A stretch of 57,190 bases of DNA, from the NCBI GenBank assembly GCA_021737695.1, contig JAIPDL010000015.1, positions 1 to 57,190 of the forward strand, in the 5' to 3' direction. The notes under the pieces were generated by a model. The model worked only from the letters and a program-made list of their open reading frames with translations, was not told the origin of the DNA and did no database searches. Position numbers and translations under genes: made by a program. Positions 50,124 to 57,190 of the stretch are shown here, in pieces. Numbering within the stretch: position 1 is the stretch's first letter; each line of letters opens with the position of its first letter. The stretch is from Desulfotignum sp. GTDB lineage: Bacteria > Desulfobacterota > Desulfobacteria > Desulfobacterales > Desulfobacteraceae.

Positions 50124-51380
50124 ATGAAACAATTGTCTCCCAAACACCTTTTACCCCGGATTGTCACCGTGCCGGGATCCAAAAGCATTTCCCACCGGAT
50201 GCTCATCTGCGCGGCCCTGTGCAGCGGCACCTGCGGTATCCGAAACCTGCTGGATTCCCAGGATATCGGTTTGACCCTGCATGCATTGTCCTGTATGGGC
50301 GCAAAAATCGACAAAATTTCTTCCGACACGGTTCATGTTGCAGGATTTTCAGGACATCCGGTGCCGTTTTCAGATCCCATCTATCTGGGTAACTCCGGCA
50401 CTTCCATGCGTCTGTTGGCCGGTATTGCCGGTTTAGGTACCACCCCTTACACCCTGACCGGTGATGCCCGCATGTGTGCCCGGCCCATGCAGGAACTGCT
50501 GGATGCATTGACGATTCTGGAAATCCGGGCTGAATCCGAATCTCACCAGGGATTTCCCCCCGTGACTATCCGGGGCGGTCACCGTTACGGGGGCACCACC
50601 CGGCTGGACTGCTCAAAAAGCAGTCAATATCTGTCCGCTCTGCTGATGATCGGCCCGTTCATGACCCATGGATTGACCATTGAGCTGGCCGGGCCGCCCG
50701 TGTCTTCTCCATATATCGACCTGACCCTGGATGTGATGAAACAGTTTCAGGTGACAGGTTATCGCATCAACGACACCACGTATCAGATTCCCGGGGGGCA
50801 GCCATACATCCCCGGTGATCATGTGGTGGAACCCGACCTGTCCAATGCCGGGTATTTCTGGGCTGCCGGTGCCATTACCGGACAAAAAATCGGGGTGGCC
50901 CATATCCAACGGGATTCCCTTCAAGGAGACTTGAAACAGATTCATATTCTGGAAAAAATGGGCTGTGACCTGTTTTTTGAAAACCAGGCGATGTCTGTGA
51001 AAGGCCGGCACCTGCATGCCGTGGATGTGGATATGTCCGACACCCCGGATGCGGTGCCGGCCATTGCCGTGGTGGCGGCCTTTGCCCAAGGCACCACCCG
51101 GATCCACAATATCCGGCATTTGCGGGAAAAAGAGTGCGATCGGATCCATGCCGTGACATCCCAGCTTGAAAAAATGGGGATCCAGACGGATCAGGGGGAG
51201 GACTGGCTCTCGGTGACAGGAGGTGTGCCTGAAGGGGCAGTCGTCAACACCTTCAACGATCATCGCATTGCCATGGCGTTTGCTGTGGCCGGTCTGAAGG
51301 TGCCGGGCATGCAGATCGAAAATGAAGCCTGTGTGGGAAAATCCTTTCCCGGGTTCTGGGATGTGTTCGATGCCCTGTAA
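50124..51380 (+). CDS. aroA: 3-phosphoshikimate 1-carboxyvinyltransferase (EPSP synthase)
   Basis: This 418-residue enzyme condenses shikimate 3-phosphate with PEP. Motifs include PGSKSISHRMLICAAL, LGNSGTSMRLLAG, the DCSKSSQYLSALLM region, NAGYFWAAGA, LREKECDRI and FNDHRIAMAFAV. The ATG at 50124 gives the standard length; the frame upstream reads aroE out of frame. The 3' end overlaps aroK. Confidence 0.96.
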   Translation: MKQLSPKHLLPRIVTVPGSKSISHRMLICAALCSGTCGIRNLLDSQDIGLTLHALSCMGAKIDKISSDTVHVAGFSGHPVPFSDPIYLGNSGTSMRLLAGIAGLGTTPYTLTGDARMCARPMQELLDALTILEIRAESESHQGFPPVTIRGGHRYGGTTRLDCSKSSQYLSALLMIGPFMTHGLTIELAGPPVSSPYIDLTLDVMKQFQVTGYRINDTTYQIPGGQPYIPGDHVVEPDLSNAGYFWAAGAITGQKIGVAHIQRDSLQGDLKQIHILEKMGCDLFFENQAMSVKGRHLHAVDVDMSDTPDAVPAIAVVAAFAQGTTRIHNIRHLREKECDRIHAVTSQLEKMGIQTDQGEDWLSVTGGVPEGAVVNTFNDHRIAMAFAVAGLKVPGMQIENEACVGKSFPGFWDVFDAL

Positions 51381-51900
51381 TCTGATTCTTATCGGATATC
51401 GATGCTGCGGAAAAACGTGCGTGGGAAAATTGTTGGCTGATCTGCTGTCTTACGATTTCGTGGATACGGATAACTGCATTGAATCAGTCTGCCGGTCAAG
51501 TATCGATATTCTGGTGGCAGACAAAGGCTGGCCATATTTCAGGCAGAAAGAAACACAGACTTTGGCACAGGTCCTGCGGGGAAACAGCCAGGTCATTGCC
51601 ACGGGGGGGGGTATGGTCCTGGCACCGGAAAACCGGGCATTGTTGAAAACCCACGGATTTGTGATTTGGCTGACCGCTGATGTGACCACTATTGTCCAGC
51701 GCCTGGAAGCAGACCCCCGGACCCGGGCCACCCGGCCCCGGTTCACTTCCCGATCTTTGGCGGATGAAACCAGAGACACCCTTGCCCAACGTATCCCATT
51801 CTATGAAGCCCTGGCGGACATGACCGTGGATACCACCGTTCATACCCCGCAGCACATTGCTGAAATCATCAAAAGGAGACTTGATCATGTCCGGATCTAG
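51370..51900 (+). CDS. aroK: shikimate kinase
   Basis: This protein of about 176 residues phosphorylates shikimate. The P-loop is GYRCCGKTCVGKLLA (about 9), followed by DTDNCIE, which binds magnesium and shikimate, and GGGMVLAPENRALL in the substrate site. The start at 51370 (MPCNLILIGY) lies inside aroA; 51361 is equally possible. The 3' end overlaps aroC by 14 nt. Confidence 0.93.
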   Translation: MPCNLILIGYRCCGKTCVGKLLADLLSYDFVDTDNCIESVCRSSIDILVADKGWPYFRQKETQTLAQVLRGNSQVIATGGGMVLAPENRALLKTHGFVIWLTADVTTIVQRLEADPRTRATRPRFTSRSLADETRDTLAQRIPFYEALADMTVDTTVHTPQHIAEIIKRRLDHVRI

Positions 51901-52939
51901 TTTTGGCAAAGCATTTCATATCACCACATTCGGCGAATCCCATGGCCCGGGTATCGGGGTGGTGATCCAGGGGTGCCCGCCGGGACTGCCCATGGATGAA
52001 TCCATGATTCAGGCGGATTTGGACAAACGCAGACCCGGACAGGGGGTCGGCGGCACCCGGCGCAAAGAACCGGACCATCCCGTGATCCTGTCCGGTGTGT
52101 TTCAAGGACGGACCACGGGCACCCCTTTGACCGTTTTCATCCAGAACAAGGATGCCCAATCAAAGGCGTATTCAGATATTGCAAATCTGTACCGCCCCGG
52201 ACACGGGGATTTTGCCTACCAGAAAAAATACGGAATTCGGGATTACCGGGGCGGAGGCCGGGCATCGGCCCGGGAAACCGCAGCCCGGGTAGCGGCCGGC
52301 GCCGTGGCCCGACAGGTTCTGGACCGACACGGGGTAAAAATCGACAGTTTTACCCGGGCGATCGGTGGGATCACTGTGCAGCAATTTGATGCCGATGCCA
52401 TTGAAAAAAACGAGCTGCGATGTCCGGATATGGCTGCGGCCCGGGCCATGGCCGCGCACATTGCCTCCGTGAAAAAACAGGGGGATTCCCTGGGCGGGGT
52501 GGTGGAAATCCGGGGTATCCATGTGCCGGCCGGCATCGGAGATCCGGTGTTTGACAAACTGGATGCCGACATTGCCAAAGCCATGATGGGCATCGGTGCC
52601 GTCAAAGCGGTGGAAATCGGTTCCGGTATCAACGCGCCCGGCATGAGGGGGTCTGAAAACAATGACCCCATGGATGAAACCGGATTTCTGTCCAATCACA
52701 GTGGCGGGATTCTGGCAGGTATTTCAACCGGAGAACCCATCATTGTCCGGGTGCATATCAAACCGATCCCCTCCATCCGGCTGGGTCAGAAAACCCTGGA
52801 CCAGGATGAACGCCCCGCTGTCATCTCCACCCGGGGCCGGCATGACATCTGTGCCATTCCCCGAATTAACATGGTCTGTGAATCCATGCTGGCGCTGGTA
52901 CTCACAGACCATGTGCTGCGTCAAAAAACACTGTCATGA
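51887..52939 (+). CDS. aroC: chorismate synthase
   Basis: This 350-residue FMN-dependent enzyme converts EPSP to chorismate. Signatures are FGESHGPGIGVVIQGCPPG, RRPGQGVGGTRRKEPD, the RPGHGDFAYQKKYG block, GGGRASARETAARVAAGA and SNHSGGILAGISTG. AAAGGAG lies upstream of the ATG at 51887, inside aroK. It completes an aroE-aroA-aroK-aroC run in which the genes are packed or overlapping. Confidence 0.97.
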   Translation: MSGSSFGKAFHITTFGESHGPGIGVVIQGCPPGLPMDESMIQADLDKRRPGQGVGGTRRKEPDHPVILSGVFQGRTTGTPLTVFIQNKDAQSKAYSDIANLYRPGHGDFAYQKKYGIRDYRGGGRASARETAARVAAGAVARQVLDRHGVKIDSFTRAIGGITVQQFDADAIEKNELRCPDMAAARAMAAHIASVKKQGDSLGGVVEIRGIHVPAGIGDPVFDKLDADIAKAMMGIGAVKAVEIGSGINAPGMRGSENNDPMDETGFLSNHSGGILAGISTGEPIIVRVHIKPIPSIRLGQKTLDQDERPAVISTRGRHDICAIPRINMVCESMLALVLTDHVLRQKTLS

Positions 52940-52946
52940 CAACCGG

Positions 52947-53261
52947 TTATTTGTGAACAATATCAGACTCCAGCCGGTCGGCAATGGTCAAGGCGGAGTT
53001 CAGGGCATCGTTGATGGCAAATAATTGAATCTTCAAGGTTTTCAATGATGCCTGGGTGGCGGATATTTTTTCATCGGATTGCAGGAGTTTGGCCAGTTCC
53101 CCTGATTTTTTGGAAAATTCCGTCAATTTTTCACTGAAATTCACAATTTCAGTCGCCCATTTATCCCGTTCATCCCGGGTCAGTTCAATACCGGCATTGC
53201 CTGTGCCGTTGATCAAATGGTCGATCTGATAGTCTTCAGGATTGGCGATAATCTCATACAT
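52947..53261 (-). CDS. small coiled-coil protein of unknown function
   Basis: I do not recognise this 104-residue protein. It begins MYEIIANPEDYQIDHLINGTGNAGIELTRDERDKW, has no signal peptide, membrane helix or cysteine, and its second half is helical with heptad-like hydrophobic spacing (EKLTEFSKKSGELAKLLQ, LKTLKIQLFAINDALNSAL). AAAGGAG precedes the ATG at 53261, which supports it as a real gene. It lies between aroC (convergent) and the tolC-like gene, with which it may be cotranscribed. Confidence 0.65.
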   Translation of the reverse strand: MYEIIANPEDYQIDHLINGTGNAGIELTRDERDKWATEIVNFSEKLTEFSKKSGELAKLLQSDEKISATQASLKTLKIQLFAINDALNSALTIADRLESDIVHK

Positions 53262-53303
53262 AGAAATAACTCCTTTACACATCTTTCATTATTTAAGGTG
53301 ATA

Positions 53304-54605
53304 TCATTCAAGCACGTGGGCCGGTAATTGCCCTTGGGTATAAAACAATCGGTACATTGTCTGAAACAGCGCGTACCGGGCATTTGAGATCCGACGTTCG
53401 GATTGTACCAAAAGGGTGTTTGCATCCATCATATCAACGATATTTGCCATGCCGTACTGGTACTGCATCTGAACGGCCTGATAGTTTTCCTGGGCAGAAG
53501 TCAGTTCATCCGCCAGGTTGATCAATGTTTTTTGGGCGGTTTCATACTCGGAAAACGCCACCCGGGTTTCCAGTATAATATCATTTCGGGCCTGGTTCAA
53601 CATCTGGTTGGCCTGATTTCGCTTTGCTTCAGCCTGTCGGATCTGAGCGTTTCTCAACCCGCCGTCAAACAAGGTGAATTGAAGTTCCGCCAGGACATAG
53701 GCTTCTTCATTATTGGACCCCGTGTCCATGCCCATAATAGAACTGCCATAGGAAACATCTGATTTGCGGTATCCGGTTTCCAAATTCAGTTGAGGCCAGT
53801 ACTCCCCTTTTTCATATTGGATGGTCTGGTCGGTGATTTCCAGGTTTTTCCGGGCAGACTTGATCTCAAACCGGTTTGCCAGCGCCTGGGACTGGATCTG
53901 CGCAAGAGACGGTTCAATTGGGTCTTGGGCCTGAATATCCGTATCGGAAATGGAAAATTTTGAGTCAATACCGGTGATCCGGACAATATACGCCCTGGTT
54001 TGAACCACACTGTTTTGCGCTGTCTCCCGGTCTGATTTTGCCCGGGATAATTCCGCTTCCGCCCGGAAAAGATCCGTTCGGGTGACACTGCCGACCCGCA
54101 GTTTTTCTTCAACCGCCTGTTTATGGGTCTGTAATCGCTCAACATCCGCCTGGGCTATTTCCAGCATGCGTTTGGCCTCCAGCGCGTCAAAATACGCCAG
54201 GGCCACTTCAAGCAGATAAGATGACCGAAGGGCCTCCAGGGTATAGGCATTGGTTTCAATGCCTTTTTTGGCCACGTCATAGGCAATCAGTTCCCTGCCG
54301 TTCAACGTGAAGGACTGGTTAAGCCGGATACCGGCCGATGCCGTGTTCGGAGAAAACACGCCCGTATCCTTGTACCGGGTATAGCTGCCAAATGCCGTGG
54401 CCCGGGGAATCAAAACCGATCTGGCCCGCTGTTTTTCCTGCCGGGCGATCAGCACATCCTGTTCAGCAATTTTGATTTGTTCCGCATTCTCATTGGCGGC
54501 CCGGCACAGATCATTTAACGTATAGTGGGCTGTTACTCGGGCAGACACAGGCGTATAAACAGCCATTGCCAGGCAAACGTACACGATCAAACCGTTTGTT
54601 TTCAT
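53304..54605 (-). CDS. TolC family outer-membrane efflux protein
   Basis: This 433-residue protein has a signal peptide (about 1-22) and two OEP repeats made of long helices. The repeats are visible as LNDLCRAANENAEQIKIAEQDVLIARQEKQRARSVLIPRAT-like and ANRFEIKSARKNLEITDQTIQYEKGEYWPQLNLETGY-like blocks. TolC proteins form the outer-membrane duct of tripartite efflux or type I secretion. No inner-membrane transporter or adaptor gene is adjacent. A 9-bp inverted repeat lies about 33 bp upstream. Confidence 0.9.
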   Translation of the reverse strand: MKTNGLIVYVCLAMAVYTPVSARVTAHYTLNDLCRAANENAEQIKIAEQDVLIARQEKQRARSVLIPRATAFGSYTRYKDTGVFSPNTASAGIRLNQSFTLNGRELIAYDVAKKGIETNAYTLEALRSSYLLEVALAYFDALEAKRMLEIAQADVERLQTHKQAVEEKLRVGSVTRTDLFRAEAELSRAKSDRETAQNSVVQTRAYIVRITGIDSKFSISDTDIQAQDPIEPSLAQIQSQALANRFEIKSARKNLEITDQTIQYEKGEYWPQLNLETGYRKSDVSYGSSIMGMDTGSNNEEAYVLAELQFTLFDGGLRNAQIRQAEAKRNQANQMLNQARNDIILETRVAFSEYETAQKTLINLADELTSAQENYQAVQMQYQYGMANIVDMMDANTLLVQSERRISNARYALFQTMYRLFYTQGQLPAHVLE

Positions 54606-54637
54606 AAAACTCCTCAGTTGTGCAGCGGCAACCCTTT

Positions 54638-54676
54638 GGGATCATAAAAAAAGTCTGTTTACAATAATATGATCCC
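54638..54676. repeat. inverted repeat upstream of the tolC-like gene
   Basis: GGGATCATA (54638-54646) and TATGATCCC (54668-54676) form a perfect 9-bp inverted repeat with a 21-nt spacer, in the 207-nt gap between tolC and purC. Centre-to-centre spacing of 30 nt and the AT-rich spacer fit a paired operator site or an attenuating hairpin in the tolC leader. The rest of the gap is AT-rich with no other clear element. Confidence 0.5.
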
Positions 54677-54812
54677 GGACATTCGTCAAGCGCTCCCAGG
54701 ACTGGAAATAAATTTCAGTTTTTGCATGATGGAAAAAAAAAAGAATCCATGGTATATTCAAATATTTTCAAAAAATTAAACCGGTGATGAATAAAAATTA
54801 AGGAGATTGAAC

Positions 54813-55700
54813 ATGACAGTCATCCCTGAAACACAATTCAAAGACCTCCCATTGAAGCGCCAGGGCAAGGTCAGGGATATTTTTGATTTCGGAGACACGC
54901 TGCTGCTGGTCACCACGGACCGGCTGTCCGCCTTTGACGTGGTATTGCCGGACCCCATTCCGGACAAGGGCAAGGTGCTGAACCAGATCAGTGTGTTCTG
55001 GTTCGAAAAAATGGCGGATATTGTGGGAAACCATCTGGTGACCACGGATGTGAACGCCTATCCCGATCCCTGTCTTCCTTACAAAGACGTCTTAGACAAA
55101 CGCAGCATGCTGGTGAAAAAAGCAGACCCTTTGCCGGTGGAATGTATTGTCAGAGGTTACATCACCGGATCCGGATGGCATGGATATCAGACCACCGGAC
55201 ATGTATGCGGCATTCAACTGCCCGAAGGGCTCAAAGAATCGGACAAACTGGCAACCCCATTGTACACCCCGTCCACCAAGGCGGAAGTAGGGGATCATGA
55301 TATCAACATTTCCTTTGAACAGACCGTGGATATTCTGGGTAAGGAAACCGCTGAAAAGATCAGAGATCTGAGCCTGGAAATTTACAACAAAGGGGCATCC
55401 ATCGCCCTGGAAAAAGGGATAATCATCGCAGACACCAAATTTGAATTCGGTGTGCTGGATGGGGAGATCATTCTCATTGACGAGGTGCTCACACCGGATT
55501 CCTCCCGGTTCTGGCCTTTGGACGACTATGCCCCGGGACGCAGCCAGAAAAGTTTTGACAAACAGACCGTCCGGGACTGGCTGGTCACTTCCGGATGGGA
55601 CAAAACACCGCCGGCCCCCAAACTGCCCAAAGATGTCATTGAAAATACCGCACAAACCTACAAAGACATCTACGCGAGATTAACTGGTGACCGGCTCTAA
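54813..55700 (+). CDS. purC: phosphoribosylaminoimidazole-succinocarboxamide synthase
   Basis: This 295-residue enzyme joins CAIR and aspartate in purine synthesis. Visible are [27 protein letters not shown] at the N-terminus, [28 protein letters not shown] and [13 protein letters not shown]. This is the long form typical of many non-enteric bacteria. AAGGAG lies upstream of the ATG at 54813. It stands alone and is convergent with the EF-G-like gene across a hairpin. Confidence 0.96.
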   Translation: MTVIPETQFKDLPLKRQGKVRDIFDFGDTLLLVTTDRLSAFDVVLPDPIPDKGKVLNQISVFWFEKMADIVGNHLVTTDVNAYPDPCLPYKDVLDKRSMLVKKADPLPVECIVRGYITGSGWHGYQTTGHVCGIQLPEGLKESDKLATPLYTPSTKAEVGDHDINISFEQTVDILGKETAEKIRDLSLEIYNKGASIALEKGIIIADTKFEFGVLDGEIILIDEVLTPDSSRFWPLDDYAPGRSQKSFDKQTVRDWLVTSGWDKTPPAPKLPKDVIENTAQTYKDIYARLTGDRL

Positions 55701-55731
55701 TTGTTTGCGTTCAATTGGTTTAAAATAACAT

Positions 55732-55765
55732 CGGGGAAACAATCTTTGACCGGATCGTTTCCCCG
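55732..55765. terminator. bidirectional hairpin between purC and the EF-G-like gene
   Basis: CGGGGAAAC (55732-55740) and GTTTCCCCG (55757-55765) form a perfect 9-bp GC-rich stem with a 16-nt loop between two convergent genes. There is no long T-run on the plus strand. On the minus strand ATGTTATTTT follows, so termination of the EF-G-like gene is the better fit. Confidence 0.55.
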
Positions 55766-55816
55766 ACGTGTTCAAGCCCCGATTTTTAGGAACAGATTCA
55801 CAAAATAAGTATAAAA

Positions 55817-57190
55817 TCAGGTCGTTTCTTTTTCGGCATTGACCTGGTCAATGATTTTCTGGGCCAGATCAGACGGCACCTCATCATACTGGGCGAATTC
55901 CATGGTGAATGTTCCCCGACCACCGGTCATGGAGCTCAGATCCGGGGCATATCTGAGCATTTCCGACATGGGGACCAGTGCATTGATGATCTGTTTGTCA
56001 TCTTCGGAATCCATCCCCAGCACCCGGCCCCGGCGGGAATTAAGGTCTCCCATGATATCTCCGGTATTGGCATCGGGTACTTTGACAGACACCTTCATGA
56101 TCGGTTCCAGCAGCACGGGTTTGGCATCTTTGGCCGCAGCTTTGAATGCGAGGGAACCGGCTGTTTTAAAGGCCATTTCTGAAGAGTCCACTGAGTGATA
56201 AGATCCAAAATCCAGGGTGGTGCGGAAATCCACACAGGGGAAACCTGCCAGAATCCCGTATTTGGAGCTTTCTCTGATACCGGCCTCCACTGCGGGAATA
56301 TAGTTTCTGGGAATCACGCCCCCCACGATCTTGTCCACAAATTCAAATCCCTTTCCTCTGGGCAGGGGTTCCAGAATAATCCAGCAGTCCCCGAACTGGC
56401 CATGTCCCCCGGACTGTTTTTTGTGTTTTCCCTGGACCCGAATTTTTTTCTTGAACGTTTCCCGGTACGCCACCTTGGGCGTGTTGATATCCATGGCCAC
56501 ATTGAATTTGCGCAAAATTTTGTCCGCAGTCACTTCAATGTGCACCAGGCCTCTGCCGGACAGAATGGTCTGCCGGGTTTCTTCATCCCGCTTGAGTTCA
56601 AGCCCGGTGTCTTCCTGAAGAATTTTTCGAATGGCCTCGTGGATCTTGTCTTCATCGTTCTTGGATTTGGGGGAAATGGCAAAGGAAATAACCGGCGGCA
56701 TGGGGGCCGGGGCCGGAATCTGAATCTGTTTTCCTCCGGTCAGGGTATCTCCGGTCAACGTGGATTTCAGCTTGGCTACCGCCACAATGGATCCGGGGAC
56801 CGCCGATGTAATGGTTTTCTGTTCCTTGCCCGCGATTTCCAGCAGCTGGGAATACCGCTCCTTGGTATCTTTGGTCACATTCAAAAAATTGCCTTCCTTG
56901 CCCAGGGTACCGGAAATGACCCGGAACAGGGACAAACGGCCGGCATAAGGATCCACAATGGTATTGAAAACAACTCCGCAGAATTCCGCGTCCGGATCCG
57001 GAGAGACCATGACTTCCTGGCCGTCACTGTCTTTGGCAATCCAGTCGCTTCGGTCAAGGGGAGAGGGCATGTAGGTGTTAATGAAGTCCAGTACAATATC
57101 AATGCCGATCATGTTCACGGCTGAGGTACAAATGGCGGGATAAAACTGGGCATCGGAAACCCCTTGTCGGAAAGCGGTTTTGATTTCTTC
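55817..57190 (-). CDS. EF-G-like translational GTPase (N-terminus off window)
   Basis: The frame is open to the right edge, so 457 C-terminal residues are visible and the GTP-binding domain is missing. The visible part matches EF-G domains II-V: FCGVVFNTIVDPYAGRLSLFRVISGTL (domain II), then SGRGLVHIEV-like domain III, GHGQFGDCWI (domain IV), and EPIMKVSVKVPDANTGDIMGDLNSRRGRVLGM (domain V). Several signatures differ from canonical FusA (for example the KKQSGGHGQFGD block), as in EF-G-like paralogues (EF-G2/FusB type). The first in-frame GTG at 57118 is internal, because codons upstream (AFRQGVSDAQFYPAICTSAV) fit the family. Confidence 0.88.
   Translation of the reverse strand, partial: EEIKTAFRQGVSDAQFYPAICTSAVNMIGIDIVLDFINTYMPSPLDRSDWIAKDSDGQEVMVSPDPDAEFCGVVFNTIVDPYAGRLSLFRVISGTLGKEGNFLNVTKDTKERYSQLLEIAGKEQKTITSAVPGSIVAVAKLKSTLTGDTLTGGKQIQIPAPAPMPPVISFAISPKSKNDEDKIHEAIRKILQEDTGLELKRDEETRQTILSGRGLVHIEVTADKILRKFNVAMDINTPKVAYRETFKKKIRVQGKHKKQSGGHGQFGDCWIILEPLPRGKGFEFVDKIVGGVIPRNYIPAVEAGIRESSKYGILAGFPCVDFRTTLDFGSYHSVDSSEMAFKTAGSLAFKAAAKDAKPVLLEPIMKVSVKVPDANTGDIMGDLNSRRGRVLGMDSEDDKQIINALVPMSEMLRYAPDLSSMTGGRGTFTMEFAQYDEVPSDLAQKIIDQVNAEKETT

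Noticed and set aside
1..57190. CRISPR arrays, tRNA genes, insertion sequences or prophage
   Set aside because: No regularly spaced repeats, tRNA-like folds, transposase or phage genes were seen; gaps are too short for most of these.

Overview
The window looks like chromosomal DNA from a strictly anaerobic, Gram-negative sulfate-reducing bacterium of the Desulfobacterota, most likely family Desulfobacteraceae (Desulfotignum/Desulfobacter-like). This is inferred from gene content: DsrC with both C-terminal cysteines, a siroheme decarboxylase of the alternative heme pathway, a PxxKW cysteine-rich protein, a giant acyl-CoA dehydratase activase, selenocysteine-containing Hdr/Mvh-type proteins, and a full LPS/Bam/Lol envelope set. 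No tRNA, rRNA, insertion sequence, prophage or CRISPR array was seen. Coding density is very high and no gap between genes exceeds 300 bases.

Layout. 1-3272 (minus): 3' truncated gene for a two-ATPase-domain 2-hydroxyacyl-CoA dehydratase activase-like protein. 3421-6268 (plus): mlaE-mlaF-mlaD-mlaA lipid transport. 6258-7998 (minus): nitrilase-superfamily amidase, siroheme decarboxylase subunit and dsrC. 8168-17650 (minus): an eight-gene redox operon transcribed from a TTGACA/TATAAC promoter near 17.8 kb. 17844-24703: miaA, LpoA-like lipoprotein, 6-phosphofructokinase, kdsD, PxxKW protein and an aminotransferase. 24729-34758: ClC transporter, truA, MarR regulator, HD-GYP protein, argJ, pseudouridine synthase, trpS and a DHH-CBS-nucleotidyltransferase fusion. 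34910-37439: PilC-like and PilS-like proteins. 37504-47948 (plus): lysS, lolE, lolD, bamA, skp, lpxD, lpxA, lpxI, lpxB. 48036-52939 (plus): CorC/HlyC-type transporter, then aroE-aroA-aroK-aroC. 52947-57190: small coiled-coil protein, TolC-like protein, purC and a partial EF-G-like GTPase.

The most notable region is 8.2-17.7 kb. In transcription order it encodes: a 128-residue N-terminal piece of HdrA whose conserved cysteine is replaced by an in-frame TGA (probable selenocysteine); NuoE-like and NuoF/HydB-like subunits; a 1085-residue fusion of a NuoG-type ferredoxin domain with the rest of that HdrA plus a second HdrA unit; an MvhD-like protein also read through an in-frame TGA; two iron-sulfur proteins; and an FAD/NAD(P) reductase of the FlxA type. 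The HdrA, MvhD and NuoEFG parts match the electron-transfer module of class II benzoyl-CoA reductase complexes (BamE-BamI), while the last three genes match the Flx module of Flx-Hdr complexes. No HdrB/HdrC and no BamB/BamC are present. I read it as a hybrid flavin-based electron-bifurcating or confurcating complex with a split HdrA, whose terminal partner is not visible. dsrC lies just downstream under its own promoter.

Elsewhere the genes are mainly housekeeping: outer-membrane biogenesis (mla, lol, bam, lpx), aromatic amino acid precursors (aro), tRNA modification and charging (miaA, truA, trpS, lysS, CCA-type enzyme), arginine (argJ) and purine (purC) synthesis.
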